Shown piece by piece: positions 51,729 through 64,000 of a stretch of 64,000 nt of DNA. The first letter of the stretch is position 1. Every line of letters begins with the position of its first letter. The stretch comes from Anarhynchus alexandrinus (Eukaryota; Chordata; Aves; Charadriiformes; Charadriidae), in assembly GCA_008711295.1 (NCBI GenBank), contig VUYV01000608.1, forward strand, positions 227,757 to 291,756, written 5' to 3'. The notes beneath the pieces were generated by a model. The model ran no database searches. It worked only from the letters and a program-made list of their open reading frames with translations, and was not told where the DNA came from. The position numbers and the translations under genes were made by a program.

Positions 51729-54700
51729 GTAATGATCTTTTCCACAGTACTGCTAGTGTGTTTTTCTGCTTTTCTGTAGACTTGGTATTTCTGTATTTTC
51801 ATTTTTACACAATTATTTGCTCATTATTGAACTTAACAAATTTCTATGAAAAATATATTAAAAACAAAGTTTAATTTAGATCCATTAATGTAACATAGCT
51901 GAAAAAGAAGTATGAGCTCTGAGAACCCTGTATGAATTTTGAAGAGGGGTGCTATTACTTGCTTTTTGTCCTGCCTCTGAGAGATGATAATCCTTCAGCA
52001 AAAACATTTTTATTCTTTAAGTCAGTGTATATGAAATCTTAACTTGGTTAATACAGTTTGTGGTTTTGTGAGAGTAGTTTTCATATTCTCCTTTGGTCAG
52101 TTCTTGAGTTCAAATTATAGTCTCCCTTTACTTAAGATGGAAATCTGTCAAAGCTTATTTCCTTCACCTTACTTCGGTTGTATTCTCAGCTTGTATTAAG
52201 AAATCTGATTTCTATATCCAATAGCATTTTGTTATGGAATATTTTCGATGGTAGCCAAGAGAGCAAATACATCAAAGCAAATGAACTGAATATTCTTCAT
52301 TAACTTATACAGAATATGAATAAAGCAGGGTAAAAGGAAGTGGAAGAGCATGAAGCAGTTAAGGAAATAGGTGGTTTCACTGCAAAATTGTGGCAAGGTG
52401 CAGCTCGTTAATATCCAACTAATGCCTACATCAGTTAACATATACTGATAAAGCATAACATTTCAAGTATGGAATGTGGGTAAAAGGATAGCATTTTTTA
52501 AAATAAATTGATTTTTGAGTTCTGGAACCATCTTATCTCTGGATTGAATAAGGACCAGCAGTAGTCTCTTGGCAGGGGCCAGAACATTTTAGTAGAGCAG
52601 GTGAGAAAGACTTCACTAGTGCTGGTGCTTGGGTTAAACTTGGTTTAAAATTTTGTAGGACCTCACTGGTTTACCTGCTAAAATCCTAGGCTCAGGTGCT
52701 ATTGACTTTTCCCATCCGAAGCAGATAATGTTTCGTTGATGGTGCTGTATCTGTTGAGCTGTGGAAAAGGAAGAGTGTCTTACACAAGGCAGTTACCTGA
52801 GTAGTTGTGTCCAGGCTCAGAAAAGTCTCTCTCCTTTGCAACCTGTTTCTGAAGGCTCTGAAACAAGTGTAGCAAACTACTCATACAATGGCTTCTGTTT
52901 AGATTGACTGGAACATGTAGCCCTTATGTTTTGACCTGTTGTTTAAGTAGCTTTATCTGGATTCTGTTTTTGCAGAGCTGATCTTGTTGGGGTTTTTTTT
53001 TGTACTTTTTCTGCCTTAAATATTTTTAAGGGGGGTGTGTCAACATTTCAATCTCTAAATCTCTTTATATGTCTTAAATACTAAGGTAAGTGCTTGATAT
53101 CACAGTTGTCCATGTCTTGGAATTTCCAGAGGTGGTTGTACATATGGATATTGTGGTGAGATTCCTTTCCATAATCCCAAGATTTGTCACTTTAGCCCTC
53201 ATCATATAACTAAGCCTAAACAGTTCTAAATGCTTTTATTTTTCTTGGTTAGCTATAGCCTGATTAGGTTCTAAACAGCTTATGCTCATGTTCAAACATT
53301 GGTCTGGTATTTTAAGCCAGTGACAAGCATTTTGTGTTTATGTAGCTTTTATTCCACTGATGGAAGTTAACTGTAAATGATTGAGGTTGAGCTTTTGACT
53401 TTGCCGGCTGCAGAAGATGCAGCCTTCTCCAGGTTGTTGGCAGAAGCTTTGTGGAGACTGTTGATTCTCTTTCCAAGAAGGATTTTTGAGACTCAATCAT
53501 CAGCTCTGTTGTAAGTCGGAACAAAAATGCAAAAAATTCCTCAGGAAAAGTACTTTTCCACCCGCATCTCTTAACAGAGGGTGCTGCTAGGGCTTTTGAG
53601 ATCTACTCTTGTCATCACACAAAAAGATGCCAAAGACTGGTAGGCAGCTTGGTAGACACAGGATGGGTTCACATCTGTTCTGTCTGGTTTCTGGTGTAAT
53701 TTTGACCTCACTGAAGTAGGTTTTATGAATCTATTTGCATATTGCTAGATACTGGCAGAACATGCTAGTTATCCATCTTATTCCTTACTGTAAGTCACTC
53801 TGGTATGATCATTCTGTACTTTTAATTGTATCAATTCAAAGCCAATTTTAGTAACTGACGGTATCTTCTTTCTGTAATATTTGGTTTTGGATATGCCTTG
53901 AGGAATTCCAGTTATATAACATAATGCTGAATTGAATGGTAAATCCAACAGTAAAATGCTTATAGGCATTCAACCACAATTGTAGAAAACCTGTCAAATA
54001 CTCCAAAATAATCTCTGGTGATTTCTCAAAATCATAGTAACAAAATGGCAAATAAAATCAGATACATCATTGTGTCCCTGTAACTAAAACTTAGTCTGCC
54101 TGTAAACAGCATTTTGGGGGTGTTATGTAATATTAAGGAAAAGACAATTGTCTTTGCCTGAAAATACAATTTGAAGTACAATGGCAGATTTTTCTTCTTA
54201 GTTGTATGTATATCACTATATGATGAATAGCAATATAACAGTCCTTGGAGGACAATACAAATATAGCAATTCAGCAACAGCTAATTCTTTATTTGCACGT
54301 CTTTTCCTCTCTCTCTCCCCCCCGACTAATTAAGTTGTACTGATTTAATGGCCTTCTCTTACTTTTGTATTTCTTTTGATCTGTATTCTAAGAGGAGAGA
54401 GATTCTCTCATATGCTATTATTTTTGCATCGGAACTATATACGCTCTCCTCCTTCATCTGCAGATTCAAAAAGCATGTGAAAAAGTGAGATACTTTGGCA
54501 TCAAGTTTCTGTGATAATACGTTGAAAGGAAGTAGATCTGTTCCATGTTTTATCTCATCTTGTGTGCCAAATCTGAGTCTGTGCAATGTGCGTAGAATTC
54601 AAAATTGGAAATTACTTTTACCTCTGTGCATTTTCCTGACCAGCACGATACATTACAAATTCAAATAATGGTGCTGATTTCTGCTTGAATCAGAGCAGAA

Positions 54701-57700
54701 AATGGTTACATCTCCAAGTGGAAGAAACTTTATAGTTTTGAAATCATTAGGAAATTTTAACTAAATCCATGAAAAATAAGATCTGGCGTTAGAACCAGGC
54801 CTGAACAGTGCAGTTGTCTGCAGGAGGAGCTCAATTGGGCATCCCTGTGTTATTCTGATAGTTCAAACATCTAGTTTCAAACAGCTTTCCCAAATATTCA
54901 GGGAGAAAGAGAACCTCGTTTATAAGCTGACCTTCATTCATTCTGAAGTGGTAAGAATAATTCATATTTCATGAAATAAGACATGGCGATGCTTTTGCTG
55001 CAGGAATTCCTGATTGCTTTGTTCAGCAAGAATACCCTAAAAGAAGAAATGCTTCAGTAGAACTCAATCAACAGCCTATCATATTGAAAGTAATGAGTGT
55101 GGGTGGGTAAAAAGACATTCTGGAAAATTTATTTCTGTTAACACAGCCGTTAAATTTTCAGCTTTGAAGCATAAACACTCATGAAACATGCAACTGAACT
55201 TCAGTTTCTATGGACTCGTACATGAAGGAACCAAGTTACCTTTTTCAGTGCTGTTTAGTCGCTGAGTAATACAAGGTGAAATAAAAGGGAGGACTTGGTG
55301 CTTTCTCTGTAAAATAACTTTTAGGACTTCTCATTTAAATTTAAATAGAACTTTAGAGTAAATATCACGGGACTGCGTTCAAAGCAGTAGTTGATGGGGA
55401 ATACCAAATTTCTTTTTAAGTAAGTTTGTGTTTATAACTTACACTAAAATGTATACATGGTATTGTTAATCTGTAATAAAAGTCTCCATACAGGGAGTTA
55501 ATAGAAGAGATATATTTTTTATATACTAATCTGTAGATAAATCTCATCTTTGCTGTGAAATGAGTTTTCATTTGATGACTTGCCAGGCATACAGGAAAAG
55601 CCATGTTAGTTGGAATCAAATGAGATTTTTGTTAATTCCATCTGCTTTTAGGGTCACTCATGGTTCATGGTGTTCCTCTAAATTTTAGGTGCGTAGTTTT
55701 GTTACTACTGTGTGACACCCTAATTCATCTTATTATAAAACTGTCTTTATCAGCTTTGACTTTTTTCCCTGATTAAATTATTTTTCTTGAAGTCACCACA
55801 CCAGAGGAAGTATTTGATGACACTGCAGTTCATTGTGCAAAAACTATTCAGTGTAACCATTTATCTAGTTTGAAGAGCACATGTTGATAATATGTTTTTA
55901 TCCAGTTGTGCTTCCATTTCACTCATGTATTTTTTTTTCTTATGCAGTCAACACACATTTTAATGCTGTTAGGCTCAGCTCACTGCTCGTATAATTCTAT
56001 ATTCAAACTAAAACTTAGAAGTTAAAAGTAGTGTTGTAGAAATCATTGCTTGAATGCTAACAAGAATTCTCAGGAAATAAATTTCATGATACATTTAATT
56101 CAATGAAAATGTGCATAACTTGAATCTGCTTTAGAAATACATAATGCATTATGTGCAGTTTATTTTGAGATATGGAACGATTTTTGTCCAGAGTGCTTCT
56201 TGAACAAACATGGGCAGAATAAATCTGGAGGAATAACTACTAGATGTATAATTTTCTTACCTGCACTATTTGGGCTGTTTCAAAGAAAATAAGGGTTCTT
56301 ATTTATTGAAAAGAATCAGAATAGCTCTACTGTTTTATGGAATTAAACTGAAAGATCTTATAGTGGAGATTGCACTACTGAAGGAAGGTGGTATTTCAAC
56401 CTCCAAGCTCTTTCAAAATTGAAACCCTAAATTTTTATTATAAACTTAACAAATGAAAAGTATTGCATATTTAAATATAGGGCTTTGTGTATCATGAGTG
56501 TGAATATTTCTAAGCCATTTCAAAATGTCTGTTTTGTGCTAGACTTTTTAGAAAATATTTATTAAAACCTTTAGCCGTTTATGAAAAGTTTTTGATACTT
56601 TTTATGGCTCCAGAAAAAGGCATGGTGTCTTATCCAACTCTTATTTTGTGGTAGACCTTATGCTAAAGATGAATTAGTCTGACCGATAATGTTGAATTTT
56701 TTCCCCTGTAAGCAATTTGTCATTGGTTATGAACAAATACAGTTCAAATCCAAAGAAATACAGTCAGTGCTTTAGGCAGAATTCACAAAGCTATGATACG
56801 TTTTGGAGCAAACAGTTACGACTTATAGGTACTTACATGGGTTAAAAAAAAACTCCGACACATTAAAAATCTAGCAGAAACAGGTATATAAGACTAGTGT
56901 TTTAGATGAAGAAACTAACTGAATTTGGACAAGGAAAAGGACACCATTTTAAATTATCACATTGTAATCTACTGATGCTACTTTGTGATGGACTCGGTAT
57001 CAAGTCTCTAAATCGAGATAGAATATCGTTTAGAAAGTGCATCACTGACAAATATATGAGCTTGCAGGTGAAATAAAGTTGAGGATTTTTTTGGCCTGTG
57101 TCATACAGGGACTTCTCACTTTACGTAGGTGAGGTTCATACACCTTTTTCAAATGTAAAATGAGAGTCCTTTATAAGGCATAATCTTAATGGTATCCCTT
57201 ACAGTTTGGTAAGAGGCTCCTGTCATCATTCATTTCCACATCCCCACTAAACCCTCGATTGTGCTGGGAGAAACGTACTGCAAGTCTCTTCAGTTCCTCA
57301 GGGAACCAATCCAGATATAAACTGATCCAACAGGGAGAAAAGAAATTAATTTTAACCCAGATCAGTTCTGCAGTATGTGCCTTTCCAGACAATTGTGCTT
57401 TTGCAAGTCAGAAGAGGGAAGGAATCGGTACAAAGCAGGCATGAATGTGGGTATGGATAATAGTGGACTTGCATAAACAACTTTGCTGGCAAAGGGAATG
57501 TTAATAAAATTTTACCCACGCAGCCTTGTGTTCTGGTATTGCTAGTGCCTATTATTTGAAAACAGGCCTACCTTAGAAAAAAGGATGAGGTTCTCTTGAA
57601 ATGTTTGGGAATTTTCCAAAAGAATGCACATAAGGTTCCTTTGCCTTCTGGTACTGCAGTAGCAAAGTTGTGTTCGGATCATATTTCTAAGTTGGTTGGG

Positions 57701-58217
57701 TTTTTTTCCCCCCTGCAACCCTGTGAGCAGGATATTGACTTTTATTTTAAAATCAGTAATTTTTATTAACTAAAATAATTCCAGTGTGTAACTCGATACA
57801 AAATGATGTACCTTATACAGAACTTTCGGCAGCACTGTATGCTTCAAATATTTGCTTGTCTTTTTTTATCCTAGGCTGACATATAACTTGCTTTGTGCAA
57901 AGTGCTTATTGAATTGCAGGAAGCATCTTCTGTGGACCTTTTAGAAAGAGTTTTGCTTTTACAGAGTTTTGCTCTGGCTTGAAATTTGTTCTCATTTATT
58001 AAAACTTACAAGTGTGTGTGGATACTGTACTACATATTCTTCGTGTGTGTATGATAAAGTGAGTATGTATTCAGCGTTCTGGTTTTAAGCAACTGTCAGA
58101 ATGATGCAATCATTTGTGAACAGCGTGGGCAGCTTGCTTCATATTTTGTGCTATTCTTACTCCCCTGTTTTTTTTCTTGCTTTTTCTATGTTTAATTTTT
58201 TTTTCTTTTTAATGTAG
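51729..58217 (+). other. DLG1: DLG1 intron before SH3
   Basis: The 6.5 kb intron is AT-rich and ends in a long T-rich tract before the TTTTTAATGTAG acceptor. Short open frames on the minus strand (53312-53524, 54032-54277, 57186-57392) have no family resemblance. No repeat family was recognised. Confidence 0.88.
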
Positions 58218-58394
58218 AGCTCTTTTTGATTATGACAAGACTAAAGATAGCGGCCTTCCAAGTCAAGGATTGAACTTCAGATTTGGCGATATCCTCCATG
58301 TCATTAATGCTTCTGATGATGAATGGTGGCAAGCACGGCAGGTAACTCCAGATGGAGAAAGTGATGAAATTGGAGTTATCCCAAGCAAACGCAG
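58218..58394 (+). CDS. DLG1: DLG1 SH3 domain exon
   Basis: This 177-base exon starts and ends in phase 2. It encodes [40 protein letters not shown] and [28 protein letters not shown], the EWWQAR strand and GVIPSKR are the SH3 landmarks. In MAGUK proteins this SH3 fold pairs intramolecularly with the guanylate-kinase domain rather than acting mainly as a proline-motif binder. NFRFGD has arginine where I recall lysine in mammalian DLG1. The acceptor is GTAGAG, so a second AG lies 2 bases inside, but its use would break the frame. Donor GTATGT. Confidence 0.97.
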
Positions 58395-59171
58395 GTATGT
58401 CATATTTTATTGACTTGAGATGTCTGCTATTAAAATGTCTGATATGATTAATATGTATATTGCATATGCTTTACTCTGTTGTTAATTTTGTACCACATCA
58501 GGCACTTGTTTGGGTTTTTTTAGGGTTTTTTTGTGTTTTTTTTTTTTTAAATATCTGTAGTGGGATTCTGACTAATGAAATGAGAAGTTTGCTAAAATCC
58601 TATTTAGTCTTAGGAGTTGCGTGCTGAAGTTGATCAAGGTGGTCCAAGTTCATTTTTCTGTTCTCACTGTAAACAAGTTATGGGTTTAATAACATTACAT
58701 GTAGGTTTACTAATATTTCACCATTTATGTATGGAAATGTGCAAAGTGAATTTTATTCGAACCATGACACTGTCATGAATTCTTTCTACCCAAAACCTGG
58801 AAAACTGGCAAGCCTTTCTTGGTATACCAGAGACGCAAATAAGAGATGAGGAGGTCTGAATTTTAATATCCGCTGTTGATTCATAATTGTGTGATTCACT
58901 TATTGTGTCATGTTTTCTCTTTGTGCCCTCCGGATTTATTGAATCTGTATAATCACAAAATAATCGATACCCTCACAGCTCATTACTTGAGAAATAATAC
59001 CCTACTGTTCTGATAGATTGCCATTAGCAGGCTTCCATTTTCTGAATGTGTCATCAGCAATAAAAATCTGTATTACAAAAGGTACACCTATATGCTTACA
59101 TCGTAACAAGTTATAGCTTGAAGTTCTGGAATTTTGCTGATTTACCGTCTTTGTGTATGTTTTTGTGGTAG
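58395..59171 (+). other. DLG1: DLG1 intron between SH3 and HOOK
   Basis: The 0.78 kb intron has T runs around 58510-58550 and an acceptor TTTTTGTGGTAG. Nothing else was recognised. Confidence 0.9.
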
Positions 59172-59241
59172 AGTTGAGAAAAAAGAACGAGCCCGTTTAA
59201 AGACAGTGAAATTCAATTCCAAAACAAGAGGAGATAAAGGG
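59172..59241 (+). CDS. DLG1: DLG1 start of HOOK region
   Basis: This 70-base exon completes an arginine codon and encodes [20 protein letters not shown] and DKG, ending in phase 0 at a consensus GTGAGT donor. The basic run [12 protein letters not shown] is the start of the HOOK segment between the SH3 strands, the site of calmodulin and band 4.1 type interactions in this family. In mammals the following position takes alternative inserts that determine localisation. The avian sequence reads KTRGDKG, apparently one glycine more than the KTRDKG I recall. Confidence 0.96.
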
Positions 59242-62200
59242 GTGAGTTAATGAAGTGCTAATTACACCTGGCATTGTGAATGGTAACATTTTTCAGTGGC
59301 TGACTCGGCTTCAGTTTTTAGTGAAAAGATAAATCCTTTCAGATAGAAATAAAATAATTCTGAACACCAAAGTAAACTTTAGTTGCCAAAACACTGCAAA
59401 TCGTTTGGAGAGTTAGCTTAGATATAGATATGATCATTAATACTGTCACGTAATAGGAGCTGAATGTACTAACCAAGTATTGAATAGTGCCGTTTATAAC
59501 AGCACTGCAAGTGCTGTTTGTAAAGCAGTTTAGTCCTTTAGTGTGGATTGTACTCCTGGACTGCCTTGTTTTGGGAATTGGCTTACTACCAATTGTCAGA
59601 AAAAGTAAAATGTTTCTTTAAGGCTTTTTCAAATTTGTCTAGCAAACAAGGCAGTAAAGCTCAACAGGGTCCCTATGATGAAATGAGGTTTTATGACGTA
59701 CGCAGTTACACAGGCTGCACAAAATAATTTCTTTGTTAAAATTATGGTTGTAGAAGCTTTAGAAAATTTCACGCAAGGACATAGGCCAACAAAAACTCAA
59801 TGCTAGTGCCATTGCTGACCAGAATCAGTCTTCCTCTCACAGCTGTTTTTTCTCACCACCGCTCTCTATTGGTGCAAATACTGATGTACTGTACTCAAAT
59901 AATATGAAATAACCAATGCAGATGAAAAATAACCCAATCCGAAGGGATCCTGGTTTTAATTTTAGTCAGTCCTCTGGTGCAGTTGAGTGCACGATATGCA
60001 ATCCTTGTCCTAGTACGCATGATGAGAATGAGTTGTGAGAAAACAGGGTAGCTGCATAAGTAGTAATAGGAATGTTTGTAGCTGAAATTATAGCAATTTC
60101 ATAGTGGTAAAGCAGCCAATATTTTTTATTATTATTTTATTTTGAGGGTGAGGCTTTTTTGCAATGTTTTGGTCGTTTTGTAATTTAAGAAACAATTTCA
60201 CAACCTTATAATTTCTACCAGTAGTATATAACTAGTAATTTCAAGGCTAAGGTATATGCATTTTAGATGTAAGGGCCTTCTAAAGTAATAATATATTGTC
60301 AATTTTTTAAATCTGAAACATGCTTTAAGCTCCTGAGGAAGCTATTTCTTAAATAGTGATTATTTTTTTAATAGCACTGATGTTGTAACATTAGTCAGTC
60401 GTTACTGTATATCCCAAAGATTCCTTTTAGTTATTTATTTCAGTTACAATGTTTTCATAACTTCAAAAACCACATATATAAAGTATTAAAGCTTCAATAC
60501 TTTATCCTGATAGTAGAGGACTTTATACTTATAAGACTGTCAAATCCATGGGTACATCCCTCTGCTACATGGCAAAGATTTCAGTTTAGTTTATTAATGA
60601 AGAAAATGTCATGGTTTTACCTATAAGCATTTGTTCAAAAGGAAATAGGTAACTCAAGTTATTTTCTGCTGAACAATTACGGTCCTGCTTTGAGGATTCA
60701 CTGGATTATTTGCCCTTTTTTTCTGTTTTGGTACATTTAAATTTTGGTATTGGAATAAAATGTTATCAACTGATGTGGTAATTTTTAACTGATCATTTTT
60801 GTAATTTGAGTTCACTTTTAGAAGTCACATAAAGAAAAAACAGCTCAAATACTTTAGATTATTTTAATTACATTAAGTAATTTTCCAAATGTTACCATGT
60901 TCTTTGACAGATAATTGCATGGTTTTTAATTTGTCTACCAATAAACTGCAAACAGTTAATTAACAATGTATTTGAAGTAGCGTATTGACAGTAGCAGGGT
61001 TCGTGCACAGTTGCTGTGTACTAGCATAGCACCAAAGAGATGCATGGAATACTGAGTGGAAAAGCAACTACGCTTGCCATTGATACAGAACTGCAGTTCT
61101 TTTTCTTTAGTAACATTTCATTTTGCAAACACGCTTACACTATTCACAATCTTTTGCTTCAGCTGTAAATGTTTTAACATTATGGTTTTTCCTTAAAGTA
61201 TTCTTCCTGTATTTGTCATGGTGATATTTTTCCCAGTAAGTTGTCTGCACCATACATGTCCTAATGGACCGTGTGCCTTCCTGTGCCTGTATATGGTTAT
61301 ACTCCATGGACAGGATGAAATGCCAACTTTGTACAATTCTTCAAAATTCCTACATTAAAACCTTAAAGAATAACCCCAGTGATGGCAAACACTAAAATCC
61401 ATGTTCCTTTCATTTTACGGAAAGCTAAAAAAATCTGGAGCAGAAGTGGTTGATTTTTTTTCTTGTTCATTCATTTCATATACACATTTATCTCACTTTC
61501 TGTGCTGCTTCTGGTTTAATAAATTCTTGCTTATGATGCCTCTTTATGATTTGCACTGGGCTTATGAAAAATTTAATACAATTACGATGCGTTTTCAACT
61601 AATAAGCAATTCTCTCTACCTTTTTATAATCATGGTATCTTTTTAAAATAATCTTTTGGCTAATCTTTTATGCAAAATCAGTATAATTACTTTTATTTTC
61701 CCTTTTTTTGGCAATGGAACTGACTCTGACCATTATACATGCAGTATATAAAATTTAATATTAGTTCAGTAAGATTTACTGTACAGAAAGTTAAATAATT
61801 ATTGTTATGAAATATTTTCAAAATGAAAATGAAGAACATGATTATGTTTTATGAAGTACAGTAAATCAGCCACTCCTTTTATCTTAACTATACAAATTAC
61901 AGAGTCTCACCACCGCAGTTAAACTGCACCATTTTAGCTTTGTTACATTTATTTCCCCTATTCTTTTGCCCAAGCTGAGGGTCTTGTCTACATGGAACAA
62001 TGATATAGATGTGAGACCTCACTTTTTGCAATTCATGTTATAGTATTTTTCAGTACACTCAGAAAGTTTTACTCCTGGGCATATTACTTTGTTGCCCTTG
62101 TTCTGTAGATTGCATTAATCTTTCTGGTTATGAGAAATCAATTGCAATGGCTTGTTGAGTTCCGATAAAGATGATCAGGAGGACCATAACCTAAAACTTG

Positions 62201-64000
62201 CCCATGCCAACTGTGGTTCCAGCAAGCACATGATTGGCTCAAAACCAGTTCTTTTGTCCATATGTCAGGTTGATAATTTACCAGTTCTTACAGTGGAACG
62301 ACAGTTGTAGTCGAACACGGATGCCAGCCAATTAAAGGTTTTATGGATTTCCTACTTAACACGGTATTGCTATTTCCAGAGCTCAGTGTCACCAGTTGTG
62401 CTCCTGTGGTACCATGTGCCTCTTCCAACACCTGGTAATTTTAAGTAAACTTTTTTTCAACAATGGTAATGAAAATATCACTGGATGTTTCAGTATCTGA
62501 TATTGCCAAGCAAGTCTGTATTAAAACAGATGGCCAGAAGGATTGTTAATACTCTGGCAGGATGCAGCTTATGTGTTGCACTATAGGCATTCTCTTAGGA
62601 AGGCCAAATGCTAATTTTGTAATTGTACCAAAAAAGGTGGCCCGTCCTTTGAAAAAATTTTGTCCTATTTGACACCCCCAGTGGTTACTATATTTTGTTC
62701 TGTACTTAATGCTGGTAAAAAAAGATAATATATCTTTTTGCAACTGTATTGCATATAATAGAGGAAGATGAGCTCACGCTGGCTGAAGACAGACAGACAA
62801 TTACTTGAAAGTTAACGTGCTCCAAATTTTAGAAATAGCTGTTAATAGAGTCTTTAATGTATGAATTGACAATATTTTTTTTTTAAAGCTTTTAAAAAAT
62901 GGTTCTGTGAAAGTTTTATTACTTCCTGCAGCGCATGGGCTCTGCTTGGCTTAGAAAGAAACAGTCCCCCTGCAGCACAGGGCCTCAAAACCAAGTTGGA
63001 CATGTTCTTACTTTTGCCATCCCTCCCATAATAGAGTTTCTGCAAACAAAATGACAAAAACATGGCAAACTTCATGTCTTGGCAAAACTGGTAAGATGAT
63101 TCACTTATGCCTAAAGATGAAATGCAATTTCAGCTGGCTTCAAGTTAGCTGTATTAGTTCTAGGCATATTTGCAATGAAAATGTTACTGATTTGTTTATA
63201 CATCGAGTTTCTTTATTGACTTAGTAAATTAAAGATGCTGTAGTCGCATAACATCTTCAGAAGACATGGCAGATATTACTAAATTGTGTGTTAATTATAC
63301 CTGTAGACATACATATATAGGAATGAAAAAACATTGATGCTCTTCATCACTTAGACAAGGAGCACAATAATAGTTTATATTCAAATGGGTGGATAGTTAT
63401 ATGTCTATATAAGTAACTAGAAATTTTTGTAGCAACTGAGATGCAGAAATTCTTCAGCAACACAAGCAGTTAATATCAGAAGTTGCTGAACATGATCCTT
63501 GGACGTACAGAGTTTTTCACGTGGTAATTCTATAAATGCACCCGTGAAAAAATGATTGTCACAGTAAACAAATGAAATGAGTTTATGTCTTTTTAAAGTT
63601 AATCTTGGTATTGGGATGCAGACTTATGTAGAGCAAAGTAGTTTCTTTCAGTGAACTTGCAATGAATTGCAATTGTGAAAGACAAACAAATACAGTTTGA
63701 TATGTTTTGTTTGTTTTTTTTTAATTGTTTGGCTGTTTTAGCAGCTAGACACATTTCTTTTTTTCCTTTTTTTCCTATTTCACTTACTTAGTTTTATTGT
63801 AAGAGCATTCAGTACAATGCCACCTTTAAACTTCCATTTTTCTTTACTGTATGATATATTATTTAGCAGTTGTCACCAAAGTATTTACAGTTTTACCTTT
63901 GCAAATGGGTAACACTGGCAAATACTTCTGGTGTGCTGTTAGGGTGTCAGCTGTTTGCAAAAATGTGTAAAGCCTCAGCGGTTTTCTTTTTTTTTTTTTT
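59242..64000 (+). other. DLG1: DLG1 intron within HOOK, running off the window
   Basis: This 4.8 kb segment follows the last exon. I looked for the two alternative HOOK inserts known from mammals (one starting EIPDDMG, one containing the basic FNDKRKK run) and for the GK-domain exons, and found none, so they should lie to the right. Sequence is AT-rich and ends in a T run at 63987-64000. No repeat family was recognised. Confidence 0.85.

Noticed and set aside
59242..64000. Alternative HOOK insert exons or GK-domain exons
   Set aside because: Looked for the known insert sequences and for GK motifs and did not find them in this segment.

Overview
The window is vertebrate nuclear DNA, almost certainly avian. 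It is AT-rich and intron-dominated, carries CR1 LINE 3' ends of the type that dominates bird genomes, and contains no bacterial-style gene organisation. It covers the middle of one gene on the + strand, DLG1 (SAP97, discs large MAGUK scaffold protein 1). The assignment rests on thirteen small exons whose conceptual translation reads continuously with consistent splice phases. All of them have AG acceptors and GT donors.

Layout. Positions 1-11425 are non-coding (DLG1 intron or 5' flank of an internal promoter). An unexpected open segment lies at 11426-11761. It has coding-like composition, ends in a strong phase-0 donor, and is in frame with the next DLG1 exon. It is the best candidate for an undescribed alternative N-terminal or cassette exon. 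The proline-rich cassette (14544-14642) and two short linker exons (19769-19822, 22649-22699) follow. PDZ1 is encoded by 23295-23419 plus 24773-24942, PDZ2 by the end of that exon plus 25611-25747 and 26621-26765, the PDZ2-PDZ3 linker by 35732-35858, and PDZ3 by 37981-38137 plus 39490-39592. The linker to SH3 is 51614-51728, SH3 is 58218-58394, and the basic start of the HOOK region is 59172-59241. The canonical exons total 1530 bases (510 codons). The L27 end and the guanylate-kinase end of the protein lie outside the window, which closes inside the HOOK intron.

Mobile DNA is sparse. There is a 1.2 kb 5'-truncated CR1 (17975-19202, antisense to DLG1) with a damaged reverse transcriptase, a 0.18 kb CR1 3' end of the same kind (38684-38862), and a doubtful ancient CR1/L3-like tail near 35.0 kb. 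Simple repeats, two short tandem duplications, G-run clusters and one perfect hairpin are noted. No RNA gene, CRISPR array or second protein-coding gene was recognised.

DLG1 is a cytoplasmic, membrane-associated scaffold. Its PDZ domains bind C-terminal tails of channels, receptors and polarity proteins, and its SH3-HOOK-GK part folds as a unit. The splice-variable regions seen here (N-terminal segment, proline-rich cassette, HOOK) are where such proteins usually vary in localisation and partners.
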